From NCBI GenBank assembly GCA_947626415.1, contig CANQSA010000003.1:96965-160964 (forward strand): a DNA stretch of 64,000 bases, written 5' to 3'. Positions 1 to 9,196 of the stretch are shown here, one piece after another. Within the stretch, counting starts at the first letter, position 1. Each line of letters opens with the position of its first letter. Both the position numbers and the translations under genes were made by a program. Source of the DNA: an uncultured Lachnospiraceae bacterium (GTDB lineage Bacteria; Bacillota; Clostridia; Lachnospirales; Lachnospiraceae). The notes under the pieces are model-generated. The model saw only the letters and a list, made by a program, of their open reading frames with translations, searched no databases and was not told the DNA's origin.

Positions 1-1
1 G

Positions 2-760
2 GGCAGTACCGGTTATACCATCGACTGCGAACGGGGTCTGATCCTGAAGGGTACGACCGAGGCTTTAAGCGGTCTGTATTTCATCGATCCTGAGCTGACC
101 GACTATCGGGTTGAAGTAGACGCCATGAAACTGAACGGCGTGGAAGGGTTCTATATCGGCGTAGGCGTAACGGATATCAGCCGGGAAAATAAGACAGCGA
201 TCGAATACGCCATTGATTACAGCGGCAATGCGACAGGTGTGAAAGTCTATAAAAACGGAATCGAAGGCTATACGCTGGGCGACTACTCCTCCAGTACCTG
301 TGTTGGCAACTTACGGAGCAGCTGCTTTGAACCGCTGGAACTGAATACCACTTATCACATCACCGTGGACTTCGGCGGCGATACCGGCAAGAAGCTGCGC
401 TGCTTCTATACCGACGGAACCACTACCAGCCGGGTTCTGGATTACAAGCTGGAGGCTTATAACAATATCCTGTTTAATTCCGTTACCATGGATGACAAAC
501 ATTATTATGTGAAGCTGGTCAATACGGACAACTACAGCAAATTAACCCATCTGTGTCTGGAAGATATGCAGGTTGCCGCCAGCGCTAAGGTGATCACCCT
601 GACCGGAGAGGAATCTCTACTGGATGTAAAGAATATCAACAAGCGGGATTCCGAACAGATCAAGCCTGTGGAAACCACCATAGAAGTAAACGCAAATAAC
701 TTCAATATCGATCTGCCCGGCAATTCAGTAACCGTACTGGTATTAGACAAAGCATCATAA
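2..760 (+). CDS. Alpha-L-arabinofuranosidase (GH51-like), C-terminal part
   Basis: The reading frame is open from the window edge, so only the C-terminal ~252 residues are visible and the start is missing. They read as a lectin-like beta-sandwich (laminin-G-like, residues about 5-130 of the visible part) followed by the strands that close the C-terminal domain of GH51 enzymes, ending with PGNSVTVLVLDK, the usual end of this family. The complete GH51 gene at 52141-54474 has the same order: catalytic barrel, inserted sandwich, then a VKLVN/VKVVN strand. The catalytic glutamates lie upstream and cannot be checked. GH51 enzymes remove terminal arabinofuranose from arabinan and arabinoxylan. A strong terminator follows 15 bp after the stop. 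Confidence 0.75.
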   Translation, partial: GSTGYTIDCERGLILKGTTEALSGLYFIDPELTDYRVEVDAMKLNGVEGFYIGVGVTDISRENKTAIEYAIDYSGNATGVKVYKNGIEGYTLGDYSSSTCVGNLRSSCFEPLELNTTYHITVDFGGDTGKKLRCFYTDGTTTSRVLDYKLEAYNNILFNSVTMDDKHYYVKLVNTDNYSKLTHLCLEDMQVAASAKVITLTGEESLLDVKNINKRDSEQIKPVETTIEVNANNFNIDLPGNSVTVLVLDKAS

Positions 761-775
761 TTAAAGGAAATAATA

Positions 776-819
776 AAAAGGGAGTGAAATTTCAGTAAAG
801 AAATTTCACTCCCTTTTTC
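776..819 (+). terminator. Rho-independent terminator
   Basis: An AAAAGGGAGTGAAATTT arm pairs with AAATTTCACTCCCTTTTT across a short loop and ends in a T run. It lies just after the truncated arabinofuranosidase gene and would also work in the reverse direction. Confidence 0.88.
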
Positions 820-915
820 ATTCTCATTAAATTCCCTGGTTCGGATTTTGGACCCGCGCATAATCTATAAGGAAAGACTTTCTAATGAGATTTTGTTCTC
901 GGAATGGAGTGAAAT

Positions 916-1209
916 ATGGATTACCAACAGCAGCCAAACCGCCGCATCTGCTACTGCCGCACCTGCAACGGAATCATACACAGGATCCAGCAGGGAGATA
1001 CCCTGTACCGTCTGAGTCAGAGTTACAAGGTAAGCGTCGAAGATATTATGGACGCCAATCCTTATATTGACGTATACAATCTGCCTGTCGGCGGGCAGTT
1101 GTGTATTCCGGTCCCAAGACCGCAGCCGCGTAGCGCGATGCCTTCCGAAATGCCGGAAGGATTTCTGGATATTGATGTATCGGAAGATGAATACGAAAAC
1201 TTAAATTGA
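916..1209 (+). CDS. Small LysM-domain protein
   Basis: A 97-residue protein with one LysM peptidoglycan/chitin-binding module at about residues 20-66 (IQQGDTLYRLSQSYKVS, then an ANPYID and LPVGGQLCIP pattern). There is no signal peptide or membrane segment, and the tail is acidic. Two Cys pairs (CYC, CRTC) lie before the module. Short LysM proteins of this type are common in clostridia, some tied to spore or cell-wall structures; the role here is not determined by context. The ATG is preceded by GGAG at 906-909 with suitable spacing. Confidence 0.8.
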   Translation: MDYQQQPNRRICYCRTCNGIIHRIQQGDTLYRLSQSYKVSVEDIMDANPYIDVYNLPVGGQLCIPVPRPQPRSAMPSEMPEGFLDIDVSEDEYENLN

Positions 1210-1220
1210 ATCCTGCGCCC

Positions 1221-1272
1221 AAAAAATCAGGCAGGCGAAACTGTCCCCGAGGGGATTGCTCCCGCCTGCCTG
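1221..1272 (-). terminator. Hairpin with U tract on the minus strand
   Basis: A 10-bp inverted repeat (CAGGCAGGCG at 1228-1237, CGCCTGCCTG at 1263-1272) encloses a second small GC hairpin. The only T run flanking it is on the minus strand (A run at 1221-1226), so it would stop leftward transcription. No leftward gene lies to its right before 7.2 kb, so it may limit antisense transcription or merely be a fortuitous structure. Confidence 0.5.
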
Positions 1273-1477
1273 CCACTATGAGATTGTACGATTGCGGTAA
1301 ATTTCCGCTTTTTTGCGGTTTTACAGCCGCATCATGCCACCGTGCCAAATATTGTTCACAAAGAAACAGTTGAAATCGATTCAAAAATGGAGTAAAATTG
1401 TCCGTGTACTTGTGGAAGTATATGTTTTTTTATGCTGCAGTCCACAAAGAGATGATATACAGGAAGGGACTTTTGCT

Positions 1478-2386
1478 ATGAGTAATCGATTATATAAATG
1501 GGAACGGAAATACGGCAAGTATGCAATCTCGAATCTGACCGTTTATCTGCTGGTCGGCTGGGCGATCGGATATGCCGTTGAGATCATCAATGCGGATTTC
1601 CTGGAGTATCTGACTCTGGACCCCTACGCCATCCTGCACGGCCAGATCTGGCGTCTTTTCACCTGGCTGATCATGCCGCCCAGCAACATTAACTTTATCT
1701 TTCTGATCTTTATGTTCCTGCTGTACTACAGCCTGGGAACGGCTTTGGAACAATACTGGGGCAAGTTCTTCTATAATGTTTATATTTTTTCCGGTATGCT
1801 GTTTACCATGATCGGCGCATTTATCGCCTATTTTGTTTTGTTGTTTCCAAATATGGGGCTGGACGATCCGGAGATCGGCAATCTGTTATCGCAGTACGCA
1901 GGTATGCAAGTCGGCATCATGTTCTCCACCTATTATATTTTGTCTACGATTTTCTTTGCCTATGCGGTGCTTGCGCCGAATCAGCAGCTTTACCTGTATA
2001 TGATCCTGCCCGTTAAGATCAAATGGATCGCATGGCTGGACGCCGCGCAGATCTTATACCATTTTATCATTGTTGGACGGTTGGAAGGTCCCCAGGTGCT
2101 GGCTTACCGGATCTGTATCATCATGTCGCTGCTGAACTTTATCATTTATTTTCTTGCGACCCGGAAGCTGTACCGGTTCAATCCGAAGCATGTAAAACAA
2201 AAGGTAAAATTCAATCAGAGCATGCGGCAGGCGCAGCCGGCGGCGGGACAGCCCATTCACAAATGTACCGTCTGCGGCAGAACAGAACTGGACGATGAAA
2301 ACCTGACCTTCCGCTACTGCTCCAAATGCAACGGAAACCACGAATACTGTCAGGATCACTTATTTACACATGAACACATTCATTAA
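1478..2386 (+). CDS. Rhomboid-like membrane protein with C-terminal zinc finger (catalytic motif absent)
   Basis: A 302-residue protein with about six membrane segments in its first ~225 residues. It has the rhomboid layout: an N-terminal helix, a WRLFTWLIMPP loop, then LEQYWG after the third helix. Active rhomboids carry GxSG before the LGP/KxKW-like stretch; here that region reads STYYILSTIFF before LPVKIKWIAW, so the nucleophile is missing and proteolysis is unlikely. The last ~40 residues hold CTVCG, CSKC and a His-rich end, a probable zinc ribbon. The start is the ATG after AGGAAGGGA (1461-1469); the longer in-frame extension to 1313 has no ribosome site. It may be a derlin-like or scaffold protein (inference). 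Confidence 0.72.
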   Translation: MSNRLYKWERKYGKYAISNLTVYLLVGWAIGYAVEIINADFLEYLTLDPYAILHGQIWRLFTWLIMPPSNINFIFLIFMFLLYYSLGTALEQYWGKFFYNVYIFSGMLFTMIGAFIAYFVLLFPNMGLDDPEIGNLLSQYAGMQVGIMFSTYYILSTIFFAYAVLAPNQQLYLYMILPVKIKWIAWLDAAQILYHFIIVGRLEGPQVLAYRICIIMSLLNFIIYFLATRKLYRFNPKHVKQKVKFNQSMRQAQPAAGQPIHKCTVCGRTELDDENLTFRYCSKCNGNHEYCQDHLFTHEHIH

Positions 2387-2432
2387 CACATAAGTTAGAT
2401 TAAACACATAGATACAAAGGAGGATATGGCGT

Positions 2433-5400
2433 TTGCCATATAAAAATATGAGCAGAGATTTTTATACATTCGGTATTGATATCGGCTCCACAACCGTAAA
2501 AGTAGCCGTGCTGGATGAATCAAATCAGATCTTATTTGCCGATTATCAGCGTCACTATGCCAACATTCAGGAAACACTGGCGCAGCTGGTGAAGGAAGCC
2601 AGAGAAGCGTTAGGCGATATCTCTATTTCTCCGGTCATCACCGGTTCCGGCGGACTGGCGCTTTCAAGACACCTGCAGATCCCTTTTGTGCAGGAAGTCG
2701 TAGCCGTTTCTACGGCGCTCGATGATTTTGCGCCTCATACGGACGTCGCCATCGAACTGGGCGGCGAAGACGCGAAGATCATATATTTTACCAACGGCGT
2801 AGAACAACGAATGAACGGGATCTGTGCCGGCGGTACCGGTTCCTTTATCGACCAGATGGCTTCCCTGCTGCAGACAGACGCGGCAGGTTTAAATGAGTAC
2901 GCGAAGAATTATCAGGCAATCTATCCCATTGCCGCCCGCTGCGGCGTGTTTGCCAAAACAGATATCCAGCCTCTGATCAACGAGGGCGCTACCAAAGAAG
3001 ATCTGTCCGCTTCCATTTTCCAGGCAGTGGTCAATCAGACCATCAGCGGTTTAGCCTGCGGAAAGCCGATCCGCGGAAATGTAGCATTCTTAGGCGGCCC
3101 GCTCCACTTCCTGACAGAATTGCGGCAGGCGTTTATCCGTACCCTGCACCTGACCGGGGAGCAGATCATCGCACCGGAACATTCCCATCTGTTTGCGGCT
3201 TCCGGCGCTGCCATGAGTTTCCATGAAGATGTGAAACTGCCGATTCGGGAACTGGAAGAACGTCTCACCAACGGCGTTAAGCTGGATTTCGAGATCAAAC
3301 GGCTGGAACCGCTGTTTGCCTCTCAGGAAGACTATGACGCCTTTGTGGACCGTCATAATCTGCACTCCGTTGCAACGGCCGATTTTTCCACCTATACGGG
3401 CAATTGTTTCTTAGGCATTGACGCCGGTTCGACTACGACCAAAGCTGCGGTTGTGGCAGAGGACGGTTCCCTGCTGTACTCATTTTACAGCAGCAATAAC
3501 GGAAGTCCGCTGGCCACCACGATCCGCGCCATCAAAGAGATTTACAGTCTGATGCCGGATACGGCAAGGATCGCCTACTCCTGCTCTACCGGATACGGAG
3601 AACATCTAATCAAAGCCGCTCTGCTTTTGGACGAGGGCGAAGTGGAAACCGTATCCCACTACTATGCGGCTGCTTTCTTTGAACCGGATGTAGACTGCAT
3701 CCTGGACATCGGCGGACAGGATATGAAATGCATCAAGATTAAAAACGCCACCGTAGACAGCGTCATGTTAAATGAAGCCTGCTCCTCCGGCTGCGGTTCC
3801 TTTATCGAAACCTTTGCCAAATCCCTGAATTACAGCATTCAGGATTTCGCGCAGGAAGCGCTGTTCGCGCAGAACCCGATTGACCTGGGTTCCCGCTGTA
3901 CGGTATTTATGAATTCCAACGTCAAGCAGGCGCAGAAGGAAGGCGCCACCGTCGCGGATATTTCCGCGGGACTTGCCTACTCCGTTATTAAAAACGCTTT
4001 ATATAAGGTAATTAAGATCACAGACGCCAAAGATCTGGGGGAAAAGGTCGTTGTACAGGGTGGTACCTTTTACAATGACGCGGTGCTCCGGAGTTTTGAG
4101 AAGATCGCCCACTGCGAAGCCATCCGTCCGGATATCGCGGGTATCATGGGCGCGTTCGGCGCCGCTTTAGTGGCCCGCGAACGGTTTGAAGACGGCAAAG
4201 AAACTACGATGCTGCCGATTGAGAAGATCAATCAGTTAAAATTTGAGACCTCTATGGCGCGCTGCAAGGGCTGTACCAACAGCTGTCTGCTTACCATCAA
4301 CAAATTTACGGGCGGCAGACAGTTTATTACCGGAAACCGCTGTGAAAAAGGGATCGGCAAGACAAAGAACAAAGAAAATATCCCGAACCTGTTTGCTTAT
4401 AAGCTGGATCGGATCTTTAATTATGAAGCTCTGACGCCTGATATCGCTCCCCGCGGAGAGATCGGGATTCCCCGCGTCTTAAATATGTATGAAAACTATC
4501 CGTTCTGGGCAGTATTTTTTAAGGAACTGGGCTTCCGTACCGTACTGTCCCCGCTTTCCAGCCGGAAGATCTATGAACTGGGAATCGAATCCATTCCCAG
4601 TGAATCCGAATGTTATCCGGCCAAACTGGCGCACGGACATGTTACCTGGCTGATCAAACAGGGGATCAAGACGATCTTCTACCCCTGCATCCCATATGAG
4701 CGGAATGAGACGCCGGACGCCAATAACCACTACAACTGCCCCATTGTGACATCCTACGCGGAAAATATTAAGAACAACGTCGAGGAATTAAAATCCGAAC
4801 ATATCCGGTTCTTAAATCCGTTTTTAGCCATGACCGATGAAAAGACCATGACCAAGCGGCTGGCAGAGATCTTCTCAGAGGAATTTCAGATCCCGAGAGC
4901 AGAGATCACCGCTGCGGCACACAAGGCCTGGGCAGAATTAAATCAGGCACATCTGGATATTGAGAAAAAGGGAGAAGAAACCCTAGCCTATATGAAAGAA
5001 ACCGGACGCCGCGGTATCGTACTGGCCGGCCGTCCTTATCATATCGATCCGGAGATCAACCACGGCATTCCGGAGCTGATCAATTCCTACGGCATTGCCG
5101 TTCTGACCGAAGACAGCGTATCGCATCTGGCCGAGGTAGAACGTCCGCTGATCGTTTTAGACCAGTGGATGTATCACTCCCGTCTGTATAAGGCCGCCAA
5201 TTACGTAAAGACCAGAGACGATCTGGATCTGATCCAGCTGAACTCCTTCGGCTGCGGCCTGGACGCGGTCACGACAGACTGCGTAAGCGATATTTTAAAT
5301 CAGTCCGGCAAGATCTATACGGTATTAAAGATCGATGAAGTCAACAATCTGGGCGCTGCCCGGATCCGGATCCGTTCCCTGATCTCGGCGCTGCGCGTCC

Positions 5401-6692
5401 GGGAGAAGAAACAATATAAACGGACCATTGTGCCGTCCAATATTACGAAAATTGAATTTACCAAAGCGATGAAGGAAGACGGTTATACGATCCTGTGTCC
5501 GCAGATGTCTCCGATCCATTTCAATCTTCTGCAGCCCGCGCTGAATTCCTGCGGCTACAACTTTGTGATCCTGGACAACGACAATAAAACGGCTGTGGAT
5601 ACCGGTCTGAAATATGTAAATAACGACGCCTGCTACCCTTCTCTGATCGTAGTCGGTATGATCATGGACGCGCTCTTATCCGGCAAATATGACCTGAATC
5701 ATGTGGCAGTTGCCATGACACAGACCGGCGGCGGCTGCCGCGCTTCCAACTACGCCGGATTTATCCGCCGTGCGCTGCGAAAAGCGGGCATGCCTCAGAT
5801 ACCGGTCATTGCCATCAGCGCAAACGGAATTGAAAAAAATGAAGGCCTGAAATTTACGCCAAAGCTCCTGCTGAAAGCCGTACAGGCAATCGTTTACGGC
5901 GATGTATTTATGCGCTGCCTGTACCGGATGCGCCCTTATGAGGCCGTTCCCGGTTCCGCTAACGCGCTGCATGAGAAATGGGAAAAGACCTGCGCGGATT
6001 CGCTTTCCAAATCCTCCGTCAATATGGGAGAATTCAGGAAAAATGTACGCGGAATCATTCAGGATTTTGATGCGCTGCCGATCACAGATGTCGTAAAACC
6101 AAGAGTCGGGATCGTCGGCGAGATTTTAGTCAAGTTTTTGCCGGCCGCCAATAACTATCTGGTAGAGCTGTTGGAATCCGAAGGCGCGGAAGCCGTCATG
6201 CCGGATCTGCTGGACTTCTTCTTCTACTGTTTCTACAACAGCAATTTCAAGTCCGAATTTTTAGGCACGAAGAAATCCACATCCGCTCTACTAAATGTGG
6301 CGATTACATATCTGGAGCACTTCCGCGGCGTTGCTTCCGAGGAGCTTCGGAACAGCAAACATTTTACGCCGCCCAGTCCGATCAGCCAGCTTGCCAATAT
6401 GGCAAAGGACTACGTTTCTCTGGGAAATCAGACCGGCGAAGGCTGGTTCTTAACCGGTGAAATGCTGGAACTGATTCACAGCGGCGTGCCCAATATCGTA
6501 TGCGCGCAGCCGTTTGCCTGCCTGCCGAACCACATTGTGGGAAAAGGCGTGATCAAGGAGCTGCGGAATACGCACCCGGAAGCCAATATCGTGGCGGTTG
6601 ACTACGATCCGGGCGCCAGCGAAGTCAATCAGCTCAACCGGATCAAACTGATGCTGGCAACGGCAAACCGGAATCTTCAGAAAAGAAAATAA
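2433..6692 (+). CDS. Giant acyl-CoA dehydratase activase (BadF/BcrA ATPase family)
   Basis: 1419 residues. Two consecutive ASKHA-type ATPase modules begin with [14 protein letters not shown] (~15) and [14 protein letters not shown] (~326). Each has the activator Cys motif ([16 protein letters not shown]) that, in the homodimeric 2-hydroxyacyl-CoA dehydratase activator, supplies ligands for a bridging [4Fe-4S] cluster. A DUF2229-type region follows ([14 protein letters not shown]), then a C-terminal half resembling dehydratase subunits, with further Cys (CPQMSP, NDACYPS). Family members use ATP to drive one-electron transfer, but the substrate of these long fusions is not established. The TTG start is chosen because AAAGGAGG (2416-2423) lies 9 nt upstream; the first in-frame ATG (2448) would be 24 nt away. 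Confidence 0.85.
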   Translation: MPYKNMSRDFYTFGIDIGSTTVKVAVLDESNQILFADYQRHYANIQETLAQLVKEAREALGDISISPVITGSGGLALSRHLQIPFVQEVVAVSTALDDFAPHTDVAIELGGEDAKIIYFTNGVEQRMNGICAGGTGSFIDQMASLLQTDAAGLNEYAKNYQAIYPIAARCGVFAKTDIQPLINEGATKEDLSASIFQAVVNQTISGLACGKPIRGNVAFLGGPLHFLTELRQAFIRTLHLTGEQIIAPEHSHLFAASGAAMSFHEDVKLPIRELEERLTNGVKLDFEIKRLEPLFASQEDYDAFVDRHNLHSVATADFSTYTGNCFLGIDAGSTTTKAAVVAEDGSLLYSFYSSNNGSPLATTIRAIKEIYSLMPDTARIAYSCSTGYGEHLIKAALLLDEGEVETVSHYYAAAFFEPDVDCILDIGGQDMKCIKIKNATVDSVMLNEACSSGCGSFIETFAKSLNYSIQDFAQEALFAQNPIDLGSRCTVFMNSNVKQAQKEGATVADISAGLAYSVIKNALYKVIKITDAKDLGEKVVVQGGTFYNDAVLRSFEKIAHCEAIRPDIAGIMGAFGAALVARERFEDGKETTMLPIEKINQLKFETSMARCKGCTNSCLLTINKFTGGRQFITGNRCEKGIGKTKNKENIPNLFAYKLDRIFNYEALTPDIAPRGEIGIPRVLNMYENYPFWAVFFKELGFRTVLSPLSSRKIYELGIESIPSESECYPAKLAHGHVTWLIKQGIKTIFYPCIPYERNETPDANNHYNCPIVTSYAENIKNNVEELKSEHIRFLNPFLAMTDEKTMTKRLAEIFSEEFQIPRAEITAAAHKAWAELNQAHLDIEKKGEETLAYMKETGRRGIVLAGRPYHIDPEINHGIPELINSYGIAVLTEDSVSHLAEVERPLIVLDQWMYHSRLYKAANYVKTRDDLDLIQLNSFGCGLDAVTTDCVSDILNQSGKIYTVLKIDEVNNLGAARIRIRSLISALRVREKKQYKRTIVPSNITKIEFTKAMKEDGYTILCPQMSPIHFNLLQPALNSCGYNFVILDNDNKTAVDTGLKYVNNDACYPSLIVVGMIMDALLSGKYDLNHVAVAMTQTGGGCRASNYAGFIRRALRKAGMPQIPVIAISANGIEKNEGLKFTPKLLLKAVQAIVYGDVFMRCLYRMRPYEAVPGSANALHEKWEKTCADSLSKSSVNMGEFRKNVRGIIQDFDALPITDVVKPRVGIVGEILVKFLPAANNYLVELLESEGAEAVMPDLLDFFFYCFYNSNFKSEFLGTKKSTSALLNVAITYLEHFRGVASEELRNSKHFTPPSPISQLANMAKDYVSLGNQTGEGWFLTGEMLELIHSGVPNIVCAQPFACLPNHIVGKGVIKELRNTHPEANIVAVDYDPGASEVNQLNRIKLMLATANRNLQKRK

Positions 6693-6719
6693 ATACGATT
6701 TAAGAAAGGAACCAATACC

Positions 6720-7166
6720 ATGACAATGATCGAAAAAATCCGCGGCGAAATGGTCGCTGCTATGAAAGCAAAAGATAAACTGCGCAAAGACGCGCTGTCC
6801 GCCCTGCTTACCGCGTTAAAGAACGCTGCCATCGACAAACGGGAGGATCTGACAGAAGCCGAAGAAAATGCAGTCATTAAGAAAGAAATGAAACAGTTAA
6901 AGGAAACTCTGGAATCCTGCCCGGCCGATCACGAAGAACTGATCGCGGAAATGAACGGCAGACTGGCAGTTCTGCAGGAATTTGCCCCGGAGGAAATGAC
7001 AGAAGAACAGATCAACGCCGTCATTCAAGAGGTATTAACCAAGCTGGAAATTACCGCACCTACCGCGAAAGACAAGGGCAAGATCATGAAAGAGCTGATG
7101 CCGCTTGTAAAGGGCAAGGCTGACGGCGGGCTGGTAAACCAGCTGGTCAGCAAAGTTATCCAGTAG
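6720..7166 (+). CDS. yqeY: GatB/YqeY-domain protein
   Basis: 148 residues matching the stand-alone YqeY family, all-helical with homology to the tail domain of GatB. Supporting features are KDALSALLTALKNAAIDKRE near residue 25, a QLKETLES helix and the end GLVNQLVSKVIQ. YqeY proteins are thought to act around tRNA-dependent amidation or tRNA binding, but the role is poorly defined. This organism also carries glnS, so the amidotransferase route need not be the only source of Gln-tRNA. A second ATG two codons on is an alternative start. It follows the activase by 27 bp, probably in one transcript. Confidence 0.85.
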   Translation: MTMIEKIRGEMVAAMKAKDKLRKDALSALLTALKNAAIDKREDLTEAEENAVIKKEMKQLKETLESCPADHEELIAEMNGRLAVLQEFAPEEMTEEQINAVIQEVLTKLEITAPTAKDKGKIMKELMPLVKGKADGGLVNQLVSKVIQ

Positions 7167-7189
7167 CAGGATCTAAAAATAAATGCGCC

Positions 7190-7230
7190 AAAAAAAGCCC
7201 CGCGAGTTTAAATCGGATTCGCGGGGCTCT
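7190..7230. terminator. Bidirectional terminator
   Basis: A GCCCCGCGA / TCGCGGGGC stem (7197-7205, 7219-7227) with an A run on the left and a T-rich stretch on the right. It separates the rightward yqeY transcript from the leftward toxin-antitoxin operon; the leftward U tract is the better one. Confidence 0.85.
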
Positions 7231-7238
7231 CTTATTAT

Positions 7239-7520
7239 TCACAGATTGAATAAATCTGCGTGTGTTCCTGTATCAACTAATGTTAGTGTGAGTATTTCAT
7301 CTTCTTTAAGATAGATAAGAAGCCAATCCGGCTGAATATGACACTCTCTAAAACCTTTATACTTTCCACCCAGTGGGTGATCTTTATATTTTGCTTCTAA
7401 AGGTATCGCATTTAACAGCTTTTCTACTACAGAGTCCAGTAAATCCAGATTAAGACCTCTTTTTCTTGCGAGTTTAAGGCTTTTCTTGAATTGACCGGAT
7501 AATACCAGGTCATATTTCAT
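7239..7520 (-). CDS. YafQ-family mRNA interferase toxin
   Basis: A 93-residue type II toxin of the RelE/YafQ fold, which cleaves mRNA on the ribosome. All residues reported as important in Escherichia coli YafQ have counterparts: H48, H61, D65, W66 (CHIQPDWLL), H87 and F91 (THADLF), so it looks active. It is the second gene of the operon, overlapping the antitoxin by 11 bp, the usual DinJ-YafQ order. Confidence 0.93.
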   Translation of the reverse strand: MKYDLVLSGQFKKSLKLARKRGLNLDLLDSVVEKLLNAIPLEAKYKDHPLGGKYKGFRECHIQPDWLLIYLKEDEILTLTLVDTGTHADLFNL

Positions 7521-7788
7521 CCTTTATATCCTCCAGTGCCTCTGCAAAACTGCTGTAGCGTTTGACATTCGGATCTCTGCTGATTTGCTTTGCTTCTTCC
7601 ATTGCAGCAATAACTTCCGGTTTAAATTCAGGGTATTTTATATCGAATGGAATTCCGCCGCGCAAAATCACCTGTCTCAAAAAAATATCTACTGCTTCGG
7701 AAAGATTAAGTCCAAGTCCGTCCAGCAATTCAACTGCTGATTTTTTGATTTTTTCATCAATTCGTATCTGCGTTTGTATTGTAGCCAT
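7510..7788 (-). CDS. RelB/DinJ-family antitoxin
   Basis: 92 residues. The N-terminal ribbon-helix-helix DNA-binding part (TIQTQIRIDEKIKKSAVELL, then LGLNLSEAVDIFLRQVI) is typical of DinJ. The acidic C-terminal third, with FAEALEDIKDEI at its end, would wrap and neutralise YafQ. Family members repress their own promoter; a good sigma-70-type promoter lies just upstream. Confidence 0.93.
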   Translation of the reverse strand: MATIQTQIRIDEKIKKSAVELLDGLGLNLSEAVDIFLRQVILRGGIPFDIKYPEFKPEVIAAMEEAKQISRDPNVKRYSSFAEALEDIKDEI

Positions 7789-7820
7789 GGTATAACAGAA
7801 CCCTCTTTCTTTTTTTATTT

Positions 7821-7850
7821 ATTATAGTTCATTTTGATATACAATGTCAA
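7821..7850 (-). promoter_or_regulatory. Promoter of the toxin-antitoxin operon
   Basis: On the minus strand TTGACA (7850-7845) and TATAAT (7826-7821) are separated by 18 bp, about 30 bp upstream of the antitoxin start. Both hexamers match consensus. An operator for the antitoxin is expected here but no clear palindrome was identified. Confidence 0.8.
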
Positions 7851-7917
7851 TACATTTTTCATATTTCACAGTTTTCTTATTCTTCCCTTCCCAAAACTCT
7901 TTTTTCCATAGCTTTCC

Positions 7918-9156
7918 CTATTTCAATGCCTCGATCGGCACGATCTTCTTCATTTTCCGCGTTGAAAATTCATAAGCAGCAAACGGGATTCCCATCGCTG
8001 CCAGCAGGATCAGCAGCAGCATGATACAGTGCAGCTTCGGCAGCAATATAGCATGATACAGTCCGCCCGTGAAGAAAAATACCCAGCCGCTATAGAGCAG
8101 GACTGCCACAACCGTCAGCAGTCCGGCGATCAGAAAAATCCGTACCGAAAACATCAGCGCTTCCATTCGCAGTATACCGCTTAGCTGCCGGTTCTGATAG
8201 CCGATGGCTTTTAAAAGCCCAAACTCGGACTTTCTCAGATTCAGCTGTTTTAACTGGGATAACAAGATTCCAAATCCCGTCCACATCAGTGCGATTCCAG
8301 CCAGTACAGCCGCCATCCTGAAAACAAACTGAAGATAACTGATCGCTTGATTCTGTCTGACTGTCGAATACGGCGTATAAACAGAAAGATCCGGCCCCAT
8401 CGATACCCCTTCTTCTGTCTGTGTTTTCTGATACATTTCATGTATCAGAGCACTGATTTCTTTCTGGTATTCTTTTACTTTCTCCCGGTCTTTAACCAGA
8501 ACAGTACAGCCGATCCCATTCTCCTCTCCCAGTGCCTCTGCAATCTCAATGGCAGTATTTTCTGAAATATAATATCCGCCGTCCTCATCCAGGAGTTCCC
8601 CGTTATCATACGTTCCCACAATTACAAATTCTTTTGTCTGTCCCGCATAGTGTATGGATACCGTCTTTCCAACAAACTGCTCCCCTGATACTGTGGCCGT
8701 ATCAATCTGACCGGTGATACCAACCGGCAAATATTTGGGAATAACCATCTGATTCTCTGCCAAATCGTCCTGTTTTCGTATCTGTCTGCAATTCTTTTTG
8801 ACGGGCTCGCTGATCGGAGAAAAGTCACTTTCCGGGAACCCTGCCGGCCCATTGATCGAATCCGGCAGAATAATATAATTCATCCAGATTCCTTCTATTT
8901 CCGGATCTTCCGCATAGTTCTCCCGCAGGAATTCACAGACCTCTTCTCCGGGTGCATCGCTGATATAGAGGGTACGTAACTTCCAGTTGTTCTGTACCGT
9001 TTCCACATAATGATTCAGGGTCCCGAAAACTACGCTGACCAGCAACAGCACAAAAATGGAAATGACCGCAAACACGCTGGGCAGTTTCCCATGGTGTTTC
9101 AGTTTTCTTCCATATTCCCGATACAGATACCAGTCCTGTTTGATTTTTGCAACCAT
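7918..9156 (-). CDS. FtsX-type permease, array member 1 (most distal)
   Basis: 412 residues. The shared array layout is: an N-terminal basic amphipathic segment (KQDWYLYREYGRK), membrane helix 1 (~28-48), a ~230-residue extracytoplasmic domain, then three helices forming an FtsX domain (LLSQLKQLNLRKSEFGLLKA) and the end KKIVPIEALK. Its ectodomain is the most divergent of the first six, with its own loop rich in Gly/Tyr before helix 2, but it keeps GEQFVGKTV and YYISENTAIEI. The start is set by GGAG 6 nt upstream. Such half-MacB permeases normally need an ABC ATPase, and none is present here. Substrate unknown. Confidence 0.85.
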   Translation of the reverse strand: MVAKIKQDWYLYREYGRKLKHHGKLPSVFAVISIFVLLLVSVVFGTLNHYVETVQNNWKLRTLYISDAPGEEVCEFLRENYAEDPEIEGIWMNYIILPDSINGPAGFPESDFSPISEPVKKNCRQIRKQDDLAENQMVIPKYLPVGITGQIDTATVSGEQFVGKTVSIHYAGQTKEFVIVGTYDNGELLDEDGGYYISENTAIEIAEALGEENGIGCTVLVKDREKVKEYQKEISALIHEMYQKTQTEEGVSMGPDLSVYTPYSTVRQNQAISYLQFVFRMAAVLAGIALMWTGFGILLSQLKQLNLRKSEFGLLKAIGYQNRQLSGILRMEALMFSVRIFLIAGLLTVVAVLLYSGWVFFFTGGLYHAILLPKLHCIMLLLILLAAMGIPFAAYEFSTRKMKKIVPIEALK

Positions 9157-9196
9157 TTTGTCTCCATTCCCCTCTTTTAATCGCTATTCTTTCGCT

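Noticed and set aside
1313..1477. N-terminal extension of the rhomboid-like protein
   Set aside because: The extra 55 codons have no ribosome site, whereas the ATG at 1478 follows AGGAAGGGA. The extension covers the untranslated leader.
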